A DNA stretch of 64,000 bases from Ruegeria arenilitoris. Lineage in GTDB: Bacteria; Pseudomonadota; Alphaproteobacteria; Rhodobacterales; Rhodobacteraceae. The notes under the pieces are model-generated. The model searched no databases, was not told the DNA's origin, and worked only from the letters and a program-made list of their open reading frames with translations. A program made the position numbers and the translations under genes. This document shows positions 8,845 through 17,958 of the stretch, piece by piece. The stretch lies in the NCBI RefSeq assembly GCF_013032445.1, contig NZ_WQCA01000011.1:1-64000 (forward strand), read 5' to 3'. Positions within the stretch are counted from its first letter, which is position 1; each line of letters begins with the position of its first letter.

Positions 8845-9279
8845 TCACGTTTCCAGATCACGCAATTCATTGAGCAGGTCCAGCAAAGCCTCATGGCGTT
8901 CCGGACCCAACTTGGCGCGCAAATCCTCGGCCATATGAATGGTGACCTGAATATTGTCGCGAATAATCTGCTTCCCGTTGGCTGAGATGTCGACGATCTG
9001 ACGGCGTTTGTCGCCGGGGTGGGTTTCCCTGAGGATCAGCCCCTTTGCTTCGAGCTTTTGCAGAATGCGGGTAAGGCTGGGCAACAGCAGGCACGCGCGG
9101 TCAGCAAGATGGGTCGGCTCTTGCGGGCCTTCTTCATCCAGAACGCGCAGCACGCGCCATTGCTGTTCGGTTACGCCGACATCCGCCAGCATCTTGCGAA
9201 TAGGCCCCATGACCCGTTCTCTGGCCCGCAGGAGTGCAATGGGCAATGAACGTGACGTCAATGGTACTTCATTGGTCAT
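8845..9279 (-). CDS. hpaR: MarR-family regulator, HpaR-like
   Basis: 144 aa. The whole length is a MarR winged helix-turn-helix: VTEQQWRVLRVLDEEGP, then HLADRACLLLPSLTRILQKLEAKGL as recognition region and ETHPGDKRRQIVDISANGK as wing. LLLPSLTRIL with REthPgDkRR matches HpaR, the repressor of homoprotocatechuate degradation, as I recall it. It is divergent from a PLP decarboxylase and an HpaI-like aldolase. The 235-base divergent region contains a perfect 17-bp palindrome in a promoter (9372-9400), the natural candidate for its binding site. The symbol is a best guess; only two other possible hpa-type genes are present. Confidence 0.75.
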   Translation of the reverse strand: MTNEVPLTSRSLPIALLRARERVMGPIRKMLADVGVTEQQWRVLRVLDEEGPQEPTHLADRACLLLPSLTRILQKLEAKGLILRETHPGDKRRQIVDISANGKQIIRDNIQVTIHMAEDLRAKLGPERHEALLDLLNELRDLET

Positions 9280-9371
9280 AAGGAATTTTCACCGAATTCA
9301 CGCGATACTGCAACGGGCCAATCTTTTCCTCGTTGTAATGTTACCATTCGCCTTTATTAGAGTCTTTCGAG

Positions 9372-9400
9372 TTGACGTGCATTGAGTCAATGCAATCTAA
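9372..9400 (+). promoter_or_regulatory. promoter of the decarboxylase-aldolase pair with a palindromic operator in its spacer
   Basis: TTGACG (9372-9377) and ATCTAA (9395-9400) are separated by exactly 17 bases. That spacer is the perfect 8-1-8 inverted repeat TGCATTGAGTCAATGCA (9378-9394). A dimeric MarR repressor bound there would exclude RNA polymerase. The HpaR-like gene is transcribed away on the other side. A second short palindrome, CTAAATTTAG, overlaps the -10 at 9397-9406. Confidence 0.6.
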
Positions 9401-9514
9401 ATTTAGTAAACATAGCAATTAATATTGACCCTTGGCGCTAAATAGCCATGACTGGCACAATGAAGAAATTCAGCCTGGGGCAAATCCGGGTCTGACAGAT
9501 ATCCGAGGTTTGGC

Positions 9515-10927
9515 ATGAAGTGGGATGAGTTCACCGAATGGGGTAAAAAAATTTCCGAATGGGCGCAGGACTACCACTTGACTGTAGGGGACAAACCCGT
9601 GCGCGCCCGGACCGAACCGGGTGAGATTCTGAACGCCCTGCCCGCTCAACCGCCGGAGCAGGCGCAGGCGATGGAGGACATCTTCCGCGACTTTGAAGAT
9701 ATCGTGATGCCGGGGATCACCCATTGGCAACACCCCCGATTTTTCGCCTATTTCAATGCCAACACGTCACCCCCATCGGTTCTGGCAGAGTTCCTGACCA
9801 GCGCCATCGCGCCGCAATGCATGTTGTGGCAGACCTCGCCCGCCGCGACCGAAATGGAGACGCGGATGATGGACTGGCTGCGTCAAGCGCTGGACCTATC
9901 CGAGGGGTTTGCCGGCGTCATACAGGACTCTGCTTCCTCAGCAACGCTGGCCGCAGTTCTGACCATGCGGGAAAAGGCGTTGAACTGGCAGGGCAACCAG
10001 CAGGGATTGTTCGGGCAGAAACCGCTGCGCGTCTATTGCTCGGCCGAGGTGCACACCTCGGTGGATCGCGCCATCTGGGTGGCCGGGATCGGACAGGACA
10101 ATCTGGTGCGTATCCCGATCAAAGGCGACTGGCGCGGCATGGACCCCGCGGCGCTGGAAACGGCGATTCAGGCCGATTTAGACTCTGGTTTGCAACCTGC
10201 GGGCGTCATTCTCTGTGTCGGCGGGACCGGCACCGGGGCAACCGATCCGGTGGATGAATGTCTGAAGATCGCGCAGAAGTACGGGCTTTATTCGCATGTA
10301 GACGCGGCCTGGGCCGGGTCGGCGATGATCTGTCCGGAATACCGCCACTATTGGCCCGGGATCGCGCAGGCTGACAGCATCGTGTTCAACCCGCATAAGT
10401 GGCTGGGCGTGCAGTTCGACTGCTGCGCGCATTTCCTGAAAAACCCCGACGATCTGGTACAGACACTGGCAATCAGCCCGGAATACCTCAAGACGCATGG
10501 CAAGGACGGGATCATCAATTATTCGGAATGGTCGGTTCCTCTGGGCCGCCGGTTCCGGGCGCTGAAACTGTGGTTCGTGCTGCGCGCCTATGGGCTGGAG
10601 GGGCTGCGCGACCGGCTGCGCAACCATGTGAACTGGTCTAACGATCTGCATGACCGGCTGGCAGCCGAGCCGGATTTCCAGATCGTCACCCCGCCAATGT
10701 GGTCGCTTTGGACCTTCCGCTACACCCCCGATGGGCACACGGATCTGGACGACCTGAACCTGCGGCTGATCAATGCAATCAACGATGATGGCCGCATCTA
10801 TCTGACCCAGACCCGAGTCGATGGTGATCTGGTAATCCGCTTTCAGGCTGGTCAGTTCGAAACCACCGAGGATGACGTCCGCATGGCCTATGATGTCATC
10901 ACCGAAATTGCCCGTTCACTCACCTAG
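9515..10927 (+). CDS. PLP-dependent aromatic-L-amino-acid decarboxylase family protein
   Basis: 470 aa, fold type I group II decarboxylase. QDSASSATLAAVLTMREKAL, then CVGGTGTGATDPVDECLKIA, HVDAAWAGSAMICPEYR and the PLP-lysine motif FNPHKWLGVQFD (Lys295) are all present. FDCCAHFL and QAGQFETTEDDV at the C-terminus are as in tyrosine/tryptophan/DOPA decarboxylases. It would convert an aromatic amino acid to the amine and CO2 in the cytoplasm. It is followed 10 bases later by an HpaI-like aldolase, with the promoter and palindrome of 9372-9400 upstream. The substrate (Tyr, Trp, DOPA or Phe) cannot be read. A transamination-decarboxylation side activity is possible. Confidence 0.88.
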   Translation: MKWDEFTEWGKKISEWAQDYHLTVGDKPVRARTEPGEILNALPAQPPEQAQAMEDIFRDFEDIVMPGITHWQHPRFFAYFNANTSPPSVLAEFLTSAIAPQCMLWQTSPAATEMETRMMDWLRQALDLSEGFAGVIQDSASSATLAAVLTMREKALNWQGNQQGLFGQKPLRVYCSAEVHTSVDRAIWVAGIGQDNLVRIPIKGDWRGMDPAALETAIQADLDSGLQPAGVILCVGGTGTGATDPVDECLKIAQKYGLYSHVDAAWAGSAMICPEYRHYWPGIAQADSIVFNPHKWLGVQFDCCAHFLKNPDDLVQTLAISPEYLKTHGKDGIINYSEWSVPLGRRFRALKLWFVLRAYGLEGLRDRLRNHVNWSNDLHDRLAAEPDFQIVTPPMWSLWTFRYTPDGHTDLDDLNLRLINAINDDGRIYLTQTRVDGDLVIRFQAGQFETTEDDVRMAYDVITEIARSLT

Positions 10928-10937
10928 AGGTTCCCAA

Positions 10938-11708
10938 ATGGCTGCGCCCACAAACACGTTCAAACAGGCTTTAATCAAGGGAAAGCGCGTGATTGGCTGC
11001 TGGAACAGCTTTGCCGAACCCGTCGCGGCCGAGATCATGGGTACCGCCGGGTTTGACTGGCTGGTTGTGGATGGGGAACACGCGCCGAACGACATCCGTT
11101 CGCTGCGGGATCAACTGATGGCACTGGCGGCCAGCCCGTCGCATCCGGTGGTGCGGGTACCGGTGGGCGATACGGCGCTGATCAAGATGGTGCTGGATAT
11201 CGGCGCACAAACCATTCTGGTGCCGATGGTCAACAGCGCCGAACAGGCGCGCGAACTGGTGCGGGCCTGCCGCTATCCGCCTGAAGGGCTGCGCGGGGTT
11301 GGCGCTGGCGCAGCGCGGGCCACGGGATATGGCTCGGTCACGGACTACATTCAGACCGCCGATGAGCAGATTTGTCTGCTGGTGCAGGTCGAAAACCGCG
11401 CCGGGATGGCGGCGCTAGACGATATTTTGCAGGTCGAGGGCGTCGACGGCGTGTTCATCGGCCCGGCGGATCTGTCCACTGATATGGGGTTTCAGGGCAA
11501 CAGCGCCGCCCCCGAGGTCCGTGCCACCATCGCTGATGCCATAACGCGGATCAATGCGGCAGGCAAAGCGCCCGGCATTTTGGGCACCAATGACGAAGCC
11601 AACCAGGCCTATCTTGAGATGGGTGCGCAATTTCTGGCAGTGGGGATCGACGTGATGCTGCTGGCGCAAGCTGCGCGGGCCCTAGCGGCACAATGGAAGG
11701 CAAAATAA
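10938..11708 (+). CDS. hpaI: HpcH/HpaI-type class II aldolase
   Basis: 256 aa from ATG at 10938, which has AGAGG upstream. It contains FDWLVVDGEHAPND (active-site His region), LVPMVNSAEQARELVRACRYPP, LVQVENRAGMAALDDI with the metal-binding Glu, and FIGPADLSTDMG. These define the HpaI family of metal-dependent pyruvate aldolases. The type enzyme cleaves 4-hydroxy-2-oxoheptanedioate to pyruvate and succinate semialdehyde, the last step of homoprotocatechuate degradation; related enzymes act on 2-keto-3-deoxy sugar acids. Cotranscribed with the PLP decarboxylase. The HpaR-like regulator nearby favours the aromatic role, but no ring-cleavage dioxygenase is in the window. Confidence 0.85.
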   Translation: MAAPTNTFKQALIKGKRVIGCWNSFAEPVAAEIMGTAGFDWLVVDGEHAPNDIRSLRDQLMALAASPSHPVVRVPVGDTALIKMVLDIGAQTILVPMVNSAEQARELVRACRYPPEGLRGVGAGAARATGYGSVTDYIQTADEQICLLVQVENRAGMAALDDILQVEGVDGVFIGPADLSTDMGFQGNSAAPEVRATIADAITRINAAGKAPGILGTNDEANQAYLEMGAQFLAVGIDVMLLAQAARALAAQWKAK

Positions 11709-11712
11709 CGCC

Positions 11713-12855
11713 CTAACCCTGCATTGCGGCGGCGGCCTGTGCATACCCGCCTGAGGCACCATCGACGAAATGAACATGGTCATCCCGCATGGCCGAGGGC
11801 ACAAAACAGGTCATCATCGCCTCATCCTGTGCGTGCAGCCCATAGCGGACCTTGCCCTGTTCGCGCGCCTGTTCCAGCATGATCTTGATTTGTTTGAGCG
11901 TAGCCGGATCGCAATCCAGCGTCATCTTCAGCCCGTCATCGAACTTGCGAAAATCGGCGTTGCGGCTGACCATGTGTTTGTAATGCCCGGGATCGAACTC
12001 ACCCAGCTGTTTGCCGGTTTTGAACAACAGCGCGATCAGCAGGTTTTGCCCCAGCAGCTTTATCCTTTGTCCAAGCAGGTTGCGCCCCGCGCGCGAGACT
12101 CGGGCGTCCAACTCGACATCCGGCGGTGGCCAGCTGATCGGAGGGCCGCTTTCCGGCACCGGGTGGCCTGCGCGCTCCAACCGTTCCGAGGCCGTCAGAA
12201 CCGACCGAGCCAGGTCTGCAAAATCGCTCTCGGTCGATTTCTGCGTCGGCTGGACTACAAGCGAGACAATCTGACCGTGACGCGCTTTGCTGTTGGACCA
12301 ACGGCAGGACAGACCGGTCAGTTCGGGCAAGGCGCCCGGATCGGCGGGTGGCACCTCAAACGCGCCGGATTTCATCTGCGCTTCGGCCCAGACCAGCCCG
12401 CCGCCCGAGAACATGGCGTAGTCCACCCCGTCCGATGGCGCATAGCGCGCGACCCGCAGGTCCTTACCCGCAAGTCGGATTTCGGACACCGGCACCAATG
12501 CCCCGCGCAGCGTGATCGAGAATTCTTCGTCGGCCCAGCGCCGCAACTCGGCCAAAACGGTTCGAGCAGTGTCAACGGCGCTTGCGGGCACGGCAAACCC
12601 AGCCCCGTCGCCACCAAAGACATAGGGAAACTCCTGCCCTTTCAGCGCGTTGATCATGGCCGAGATCACTGCCGCGCCCACCATGTTGACGGTTTTATAG
12701 CGGCCCCGCGCGATCTCACCCGTGGAATCGACGATATCGGCCACGCCCAGCACCCAGTCACCGGGCACAGGCGTAAACCGCGCTGGCTGCGCCAGGCTGG
12801 TGAAGTCCCGCTGTCGGGGAAGGCTGTCATAAAAGGCGGCCTGTGCGTCTTTCAT
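11713..12855 (-). CDS. DUF3095 protein, class III nucleotidyl-cyclase-like
   Basis: 380 aa from ATG at 12855, preceded by GAGGTG; the open frame extends to 12999 without support. GVADIVDSTGEIARGRYK (~36-53) resembles the first metal-binding Asp segment of adenylate/guanylate cyclases, and YVFGGDGAGFAVP the second. This is the relationship proposed for the DUF3095 family. The C-terminal part (MVSRNADFRKFDDGLKMTLDC ... VRYGLHAQDEAMMTCFVPS) is typical of the family but of unknown role. No membrane segment or signal peptide. It ends 4 bases from the aldolase gene, convergent. Cyclase activity is not established for this family. Confidence 0.8.
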   Translation of the reverse strand: MKDAQAAFYDSLPRQRDFTSLAQPARFTPVPGDWVLGVADIVDSTGEIARGRYKTVNMVGAAVISAMINALKGQEFPYVFGGDGAGFAVPASAVDTARTVLAELRRWADEEFSITLRGALVPVSEIRLAGKDLRVARYAPSDGVDYAMFSGGGLVWAEAQMKSGAFEVPPADPGALPELTGLSCRWSNSKARHGQIVSLVVQPTQKSTESDFADLARSVLTASERLERAGHPVPESGPPISWPPPDVELDARVSRAGRNLLGQRIKLLGQNLLIALLFKTGKQLGEFDPGHYKHMVSRNADFRKFDDGLKMTLDCDPATLKQIKIMLEQAREQGKVRYGLHAQDEAMMTCFVPSAMRDDHVHFVDGASGGYAQAAAAMQG

Positions 12856-12997
12856 CGGCACCTCGGGGTGATGGGTCTTGGAACAGATAGCCCGAATGTG
12901 AACGCTGTCCGGTGAAAACAGTATAGCACACAAGCTTGTGTGGCGCACCGGGACGTGCCAAGCATTTCCGCGCAACCTGGGGAGGAAGGGGCAGTTC

Positions 12998-14170
12998 ATG
13001 AAGGCAGGTCTGGTGGTCTTGTGCCTGGGCTATGTGCTCAGCCAGTTTTTTCGCGCCTTTCTGGCGGTGCTGAGCGTTGATCTCGGTCGTGATATCGGCG
13101 CCACACCCGAGGATCTGGCCTTTGCTTCGGGGCTTTGGTTTCTGGTCTTTGCGGCGATGCAGCTGCCGGTGGGCTGGGCGCTGGATCAGATCGGACCGCG
13201 CCTGACGGCAGCGGCGTTGCTACTGGTCGGCGGCGCGGGCGGTGCCGCGTTGTTCGCCGTGGCCAGCACGCCGTTTCATATCGCGATTGCGATGGGGCTG
13301 ATCGGGGTCGGGTGCTCTCCGGTGCTGATGGCGTCGTACTACATCTTTGCGCGGGAATACCCGCCTGCGCGGTTTGCGACGCTGGCTGCGGTGATGCTGG
13401 GCGTCGGGTCGGTTGGCAATCTGGTGGCCTCTTACCCCACCGCGCTGGCGGTCGAGCTGATGGGCTGGCGCGCGACGATGTGGGTGCTGGCGCTGTTCTC
13501 GGGCGCCATTGCGCTGGGCATCTGGATCACCGTGCATGATCCCAAACGGGTTGAGACCGAGCACCGGGGATCGGTACTGGATCTGCTGAAAGAGCCCGCT
13601 TTGTGGGCGATCCTGCCGCTGATGCTGGTGGCTTATGCACCCTCGGCCGCGACGCGCGGCCTATGGGCCGGGCCTTACTTGAGCGATATCTTCGCCCTCA
13701 GCACCACGCAGATCGGTACGGCGACGCTGATCATGGGGGCCGCGATGATTGCCGGGACCTTTGTCTATGGCCCGCTTGACCGGATGTTGGGTACGCGGAA
13801 ATGGGTGATCTTCGGTGGCAATGCGCTGGGCACGGCGGCGCTGGTTCTGCTGTGCTTGTGGATCGATAACGCAGTCTGGCTGGCGGTGGTGCTGATGGCT
13901 GTGATCGGATTCATGGGGGCCAGCTTTCCGGTCATCATGGCCCATGGCCGCGCCTTTGTGGCGCCACATCTGGTCGGACGTGGCATGACCCTTCTGAATC
14001 TCTTCGGCATCGGCGGCGTTGGTATCGCGCAATTCGTCACGGGCCGCATCCATGCGGCCACGGTGGACATCAGCCCAACCGCGCCCTACACAGCGATATT
14101 CGGCTTTTTCGCGGTCACGCTTGCCATTGGCTGTGTGATTTACATGTTCAGCCGGGACAATGTGGACTGA
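12998..14170 (+). CDS. MFS transporter
   Basis: 390 aa from ATG at 12998 with GGAGGAAGG eight bases upstream; an earlier ATG at 12938 lacks a site. About 12 hydrophobic segments span the protein. The MFS loop 2-3 signature is recognisable as QLPVGWALDQIGPR (~50-63), and a matching half-repeat occurs near GPLDRMLGTRKWV (~260-272). It belongs to the general major facilitator superfamily as a proton-driven importer or exporter in the inner membrane. Substrate unknown. The next gene starts about 20 bases downstream, so it may be cotranscribed with the glycosyltransferase. It is divergent from the DUF3095 gene. Confidence 0.85.
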   Translation: MKAGLVVLCLGYVLSQFFRAFLAVLSVDLGRDIGATPEDLAFASGLWFLVFAAMQLPVGWALDQIGPRLTAAALLLVGGAGGAALFAVASTPFHIAIAMGLIGVGCSPVLMASYYIFAREYPPARFATLAAVMLGVGSVGNLVASYPTALAVELMGWRATMWVLALFSGAIALGIWITVHDPKRVETEHRGSVLDLLKEPALWAILPLMLVAYAPSAATRGLWAGPYLSDIFALSTTQIGTATLIMGAAMIAGTFVYGPLDRMLGTRKWVIFGGNALGTAALVLLCLWIDNAVWLAVVLMAVIGFMGASFPVIMAHGRAFVAPHLVGRGMTLLNLFGIGGVGIAQFVTGRIHAATVDISPTAPYTAIFGFFAVTLAIGCVIYMFSRDNVD

Positions 14171-14190
14171 CATCAAAAGTGGAGAGCGCT

Positions 14191-15228
14191 GTGCAGGAAA
14201 TCGAGGTGATCGCGCCAAACCTGAAACACAGCCTGTCAGGTGTCACGACAACGGTCATCCGCCTGCTGCCAATCCAGAAAGAGATGATCGGTATTGTCGC
14301 TACGGGGCCTGGCCTGCCTGAGGATTTGCCCCATATCAGACTGATCAAAGTTCCGTTTCTATCCAATCGCCGACTGCGTATCTGGCATGCGCGCCGCAAC
14401 ACCGAAATGCTGATGGGCCTGTTCCTGCGTTACGTCCTGCGCCGGAACCTGAAGTTGCTGTTCACTTCAGCCGCACAACGAGATCATTCCGGGTTCACCA
14501 AGTGGCTGATCTCGAAAATGGATGCACTGATCGCCACAACACCACAAGCGGCCTCATTCCTGAAACACCCGTCGACAGTAATCATGCACGGCGTGAACAC
14601 CGAACTGTTTCACCCTGCTGACGACAAGCAGACACTGCGTGACAAGCTGGGGTTGCCCGGCGGCACGCTGATTGGGTGTTTCGGTCGTATTCGTCCACAG
14701 AAGGGTGTTGATTTGTTGGTGGACGCAGCGATTGAAGTGCTGCCCTCCTTTCCGAATGCCAAGATCGTTTTTACCGGCAATGCGACGAAAGAGTTCGAAT
14801 CCTTCCAGCGTGAGCAGGAAGCCAAGCTTAAACAGGCCGGGTTGGCCGACCGGGTGAAGTTTTTGGGCGAACGCCCATGGGAGGAAATCGTCGAGACCTA
14901 TCGCGCGCTGGACCTGTTCGTCGCCCCAGCCCGCCACGAAGGCTTTGGCCTGACCCCTCTCGAAGCGATGGCTTCGGGCGTGCCTGCCATCGCCTGCCAC
15001 GATGTCGGTGCATTCAGCGCGCAGATCAAAGATGGTGAGACCGGTCGTCTGATCGAAAAAGACAACGCCGCAGCTCTGGCCAATGCGCTTGCCCAAATGC
15101 TGGAAGACCCGGATCAATTGGCGACTGAGGGGCGAGCGGCCCGAACGCATGTCGAACAGAATTTTCGAATCGAGGGCGAGGCCGAAGCCATCGTAAAAGT
15201 CTACAGATCGCTGCTGAACACCGCCTAA
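14191..15228 (+). CDS. glycosyltransferase family 4 (GT-B), LPS-core mannosyltransferase-like
   Basis: 345 aa from GTG at 14191 with GGAG seven bases upstream; another GTG at 14179 is possible. The C-terminal donor domain contains GCFGRIRPQKGVDLLVDAA and the E-x7-E motif in HEGFGLTPLEAMASGVPAIA, diagnostic of retaining GT4 enzymes. The N-terminal acceptor domain includes TTPQAASFLKHPSTVIMHGVNTELF. Overall it resembles rhizobial LpcC, which adds mannose to the Kdo of the LPS core. That would fit manC and kdsB elsewhere in the window, but sugar specificity is an inference. It follows the MFS gene closely and lies upstream of asd, which has its own leader. Confidence 0.83.
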   Translation: MQEIEVIAPNLKHSLSGVTTTVIRLLPIQKEMIGIVATGPGLPEDLPHIRLIKVPFLSNRRLRIWHARRNTEMLMGLFLRYVLRRNLKLLFTSAAQRDHSGFTKWLISKMDALIATTPQAASFLKHPSTVIMHGVNTELFHPADDKQTLRDKLGLPGGTLIGCFGRIRPQKGVDLLVDAAIEVLPSFPNAKIVFTGNATKEFESFQREQEAKLKQAGLADRVKFLGERPWEEIVETYRALDLFVAPARHEGFGLTPLEAMASGVPAIACHDVGAFSAQIKDGETGRLIEKDNAAALANALAQMLEDPDQLATEGRAARTHVEQNFRIEGEAEAIVKVYRSLLNTA

Positions 15229-15341
15229 GTCGCACCGAACCGTATCAATTCGCCGTTAATCCTGAAAATTGGAACTGAAAACCCTTTTTTCTTTGCTGCA
15301 ACGCGGCTATGAACGCGCGTCCTTAACTTTGGAGACATGAA

Positions 15342-16364
15342 ATGGGCTATCGCGTCGTTGTCGCCGGCGCCACGGGTAACGTGGGCCGCGAAATGCTGAA
15401 CATTCTGGCAGAACGCCAGTTCCCAGTCGATGAGCTCGCCGTTCTGGCAAGCCGTCGTTCGCTGGGCACAGAAGTAAGCTTTGGCGACAAGACACTGACA
15501 ACCCAGGACATCGATACCTTCGATTTCACCGGTTGGGACATGGCGCTATTCGCCATCGGCTCGGACGCAACCAAGGTCTACGCCCCCAAGGCGGCGGCCG
15601 CTGGCTGCGTGGTGATCGATAACTCATCGCTCTATCGCTATGACCCGGAGATTCCGCTGATCGTGCCGGAATGTAACCCCGAGGCGATCCACGACTACAA
15701 AAACATGAACATCATCGCCAACCCCAACTGCTCGACCGCGCAGATGGTTGTCGCGCTGAAACCGCTGCATGACCGTGCCAAGATCAAGCGCGTTGTCGTG
15801 TCGACCTATCAGTCGGTTTCGGGTGCCGGTAAAGAGGGCATGGACGAGCTGTGGGATCAGACCAAAGCGGTCTACAACCCGACCACCGAAGTTGAACCGA
15901 AGAAGTTCCAGAAGCAGATCGCCTTCAACGTCATTCCGCAGATCGATGTCTTCATGGAAGACGGCTCGACCAAGGAAGAGTGGAAGATGGTTGTGGAAAC
16001 CAAGAAGATCGTCGACCCGTCGATCAAGGTCACGGCCACCTGTGTCCGCGTACCGGTTTTCGTCGGCCATTCCGAGGCCGTGAACATCGAGTTCGAGGAA
16101 TTCCTGGACGAAGACGAAGCCCGCGACATCCTGCGCGAAGCACCGGGCATCATGGTGATCGACAAGCGCGAAGCTGGCGGCTACGTCTCGCCGGTCGAAT
16201 GCGCGGGCGACTTTGCCACGTTCATCAGCCGTATCCGTCAGGACTCGACCGTTGAGAACGGCATCAACCTGTGGTGCGTCTCGGACAATCTGCGCAAGGG
16301 TGCTGCCCTGAACGCGGTCCAAATCGCCGAGCTGCTGGGCCGTGAGGTTCTGAAAAAGGGCTGA
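15342..16364 (+). CDS. asd: aspartate-semialdehyde dehydrogenase
   Basis: 340 aa, full length. It reduces aspartyl-4-phosphate to aspartate semialdehyde with NADPH, the branch point to lysine/diaminopimelate, methionine, threonine and isoleucine. The NADP motif AGATGNVGREML is at residues 8-19. The catalytic cysteine is in NPNCSTAQMV (Cys130). QSVSGAGKEGMDEL and VPVFVGHSEAVNIEF with the catalytic His region follow. ATG is preceded by GGAGACATGAA. It stands alone, with a strong terminator 25 bases downstream. A housekeeping gene with codon use like its neighbours. Confidence 0.97.
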   Translation: MGYRVVVAGATGNVGREMLNILAERQFPVDELAVLASRRSLGTEVSFGDKTLTTQDIDTFDFTGWDMALFAIGSDATKVYAPKAAAAGCVVIDNSSLYRYDPEIPLIVPECNPEAIHDYKNMNIIANPNCSTAQMVVALKPLHDRAKIKRVVVSTYQSVSGAGKEGMDELWDQTKAVYNPTTEVEPKKFQKQIAFNVIPQIDVFMEDGSTKEEWKMVVETKKIVDPSIKVTATCVRVPVFVGHSEAVNIEFEEFLDEDEARDILREAPGIMVIDKREAGGYVSPVECAGDFATFISRIRQDSTVENGINLWCVSDNLRKGAALNAVQIAELLGREVLKKG

Positions 16365-16387
16365 GGTTGAAACTCAGGAAATCAAAG

Positions 16388-16419
16388 AAACCCCGCCGTA
16401 CCACCGGCGGGGTTTTTTT
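16388..16419 (+). terminator. rho-independent terminator of asd
   Basis: An 11-bp perfect stem (AAACCCCGCCG / CGGCGGGGTTT) with a 6-base loop, running into a seven-T tract. This is the clearest intrinsic terminator in the window. Confidence 0.93.
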
Positions 16420-16506
16420 GTTTCTCCGAAAAGACTTAGATTATGTCCGCATTGGTCACGCGCACAAGCGACCCAAACAAGTTCAGATCAGAAAGACACA
16501 GTTCAA

Positions 16507-16812
16507 GTGAGGTTCCTAGTCCTATTACTGGTCATTCTGATCCTGATTGGGTTTGTCACCACCCTCATTCGGTTTTTCCTGTTCCTAGCCTCTTTTTCGA
16601 GCCTGATTTTCGCCTCGAACAGCACCAGCATTGACAGGCCCTCTGAGAGCATTCTGACCGGCGGTTGCGGATCTGTATGGCGGGTATTGCGCTACAAAGG
16701 GAATGCAAACGCAAGTCAGGAGCTTTTCAGAAACGCAGTGCTTTTCTTCGGGCCCTTCGCGATGACTATGGTTTTGTCCTACCTCTTGTTCGAGTTGAAC
16801 GCGAAACACTGA
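16507..16812 (+). CDS. possible small membrane protein
   Basis: 101 codons from GTG, in the otherwise empty 550 bases between asd and the sugar ABC operon. Residues 3-37 are almost entirely hydrophobic, and a second hydrophobic segment (NAVLFFGPFAMTMVLSYLLF) lies near the C-terminus. This suggests a two-helix inner-membrane protein with about 40 loop residues. The ribosome-binding site is poor (AGAAAG about 10-15 bases upstream). I do not recognise the sequence. Hydrophobic frames also arise by chance in T-rich DNA, so existence is uncertain. Confidence 0.4.
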   Translation: MRFLVLLLVILILIGFVTTLIRFFLFLASFSSLIFASNSTSIDRPSESILTGGCGSVWRVLRYKGNANASQELFRNAVLFFGPFAMTMVLSYLLFELNAKH

Positions 16813-16911
16813 GTCCTTGGGATAACGCAAACATCCCAAGATGGAACTGTGACTGGCATTTGTGGCGAGAGGAACTGACGAGCCGACAGAATTTTTCTGC
16901 CGCGCTCAACT

Positions 16912-17958
16912 TTACAACGCTTGCCCTTCGCCATCAAAAAACTGCAGCTTCTCCGGCGCAAAGTGCAGACCGATCTTTGAACCAGCCTTGATCTCGGTAT
17001 CGCCACCAAGGCGGACAGTGACTTTCTCCTCGGTTCCGCAATCAACGATGACGAACATATCGGCGCCGAGGTATTCGACCACCTCGACCAGCCCGTCGCT
17101 GTGACCTGCGCCGGGTTCGACCACGTTGATATGTTCCGGGCGGATGCCCAACATCGTGGCCGCGCCGGTGCGATCAAACGGGCCGCTGCCGCCGTTTTCA
17201 AGGCGGAAGCGATCTCCGGCCACGGTGCAGGGCAGGACGTTCATTTTCGGGCTGCCGATGAACTGCGCCACGAACAGGTTGGCGGGGCGTTCGTACAGCT
17301 CTCGGGGCGTGCCAACTTGCGCGATCTTGCCGAATTCCAGCACCACGATGCGGTCGGCAAGCGTCATCGCTTCGACCTGATCGTGGGTCACGTAGATCAT
17401 TGTGCGGTTGAGGCTCTGGTGTAGCTTGGCGATCTCATACCGCATCTCGACCCGCAGGGCGGCGTCGAGGTTGGACAGCGGCTCATCGAACAAAAACGCA
17501 GTCGGGTCACGCACGATCGAGCGGCCGATAGCAACACGCTGACGTTGGCCGCCGGACAGATCCTTTGGGCGGCGCTCCAGATAAGGTTCCAGCTTCAGCA
17601 CCTCGGCAGCAGTGCCAACGCGTTCGGCGATCTCAGCCTTGGATACACCGGCAACCTTCAACGAGAACCCCATATTCTCGGCCACCGTCAAGTGCGGATA
17701 GAGCGCATAAGACTGGAACACCATGGTCAACCCGCGTTTCGATGGTGGGTGGTCGGTGACGTCATTCCCGTTGATCAAAAGTGACCCGCGCGAGATATCC
17801 TCGAGCCCGCCGATCATCCGCAACAGCGTGGACTTGCCACAGCCCGAGGGGCCGACGAAGACGACGAACTCACCCTCTTCAATCTGCAGGTCGATGCCTT
17901 TGATCACCTGCACTTCGCCGAACCATTTCTCGACGGATTTAAGCTCGATGCTGCCCAT
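16912..17958 (-). CDS. sugar ABC transporter ATP-binding protein (MalK/UgpC type)
   Basis: 348 aa from ATG at 17958, preceded by GGGAGGAA; it overlaps the stop of the hydrolase gene by one base. Walker [10 protein letters not shown] (~35-43), signature [14 protein letters not shown], Walker [12 protein letters not shown] and H-loop [14 protein letters not shown] are complete. A C-terminal TOBE/OB extension ([11 protein letters not shown]) is typical of CUT1 ATPases. It energises the two permeases encoded upstream. It is the last gene of the six-gene operon that begins at 24227. Confidence 0.93.
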   Translation of the reverse strand: MGSIELKSVEKWFGEVQVIKGIDLQIEEGEFVVFVGPSGCGKSTLLRMIGGLEDISRGSLLINGNDVTDHPPSKRGLTMVFQSYALYPHLTVAENMGFSLKVAGVSKAEIAERVGTAAEVLKLEPYLERRPKDLSGGQRQRVAIGRSIVRDPTAFLFDEPLSNLDAALRVEMRYEIAKLHQSLNRTMIYVTHDQVEAMTLADRIVVLEFGKIAQVGTPRELYERPANLFVAQFIGSPKMNVLPCTVAGDRFRLENGGSGPFDRTGAATMLGIRPEHINVVEPGAGHSDGLVEVVEYLGADMFVIVDCGTEEKVTVRLGGDTEIKAGSKIGLHFAPEKLQFFDGEGQAL

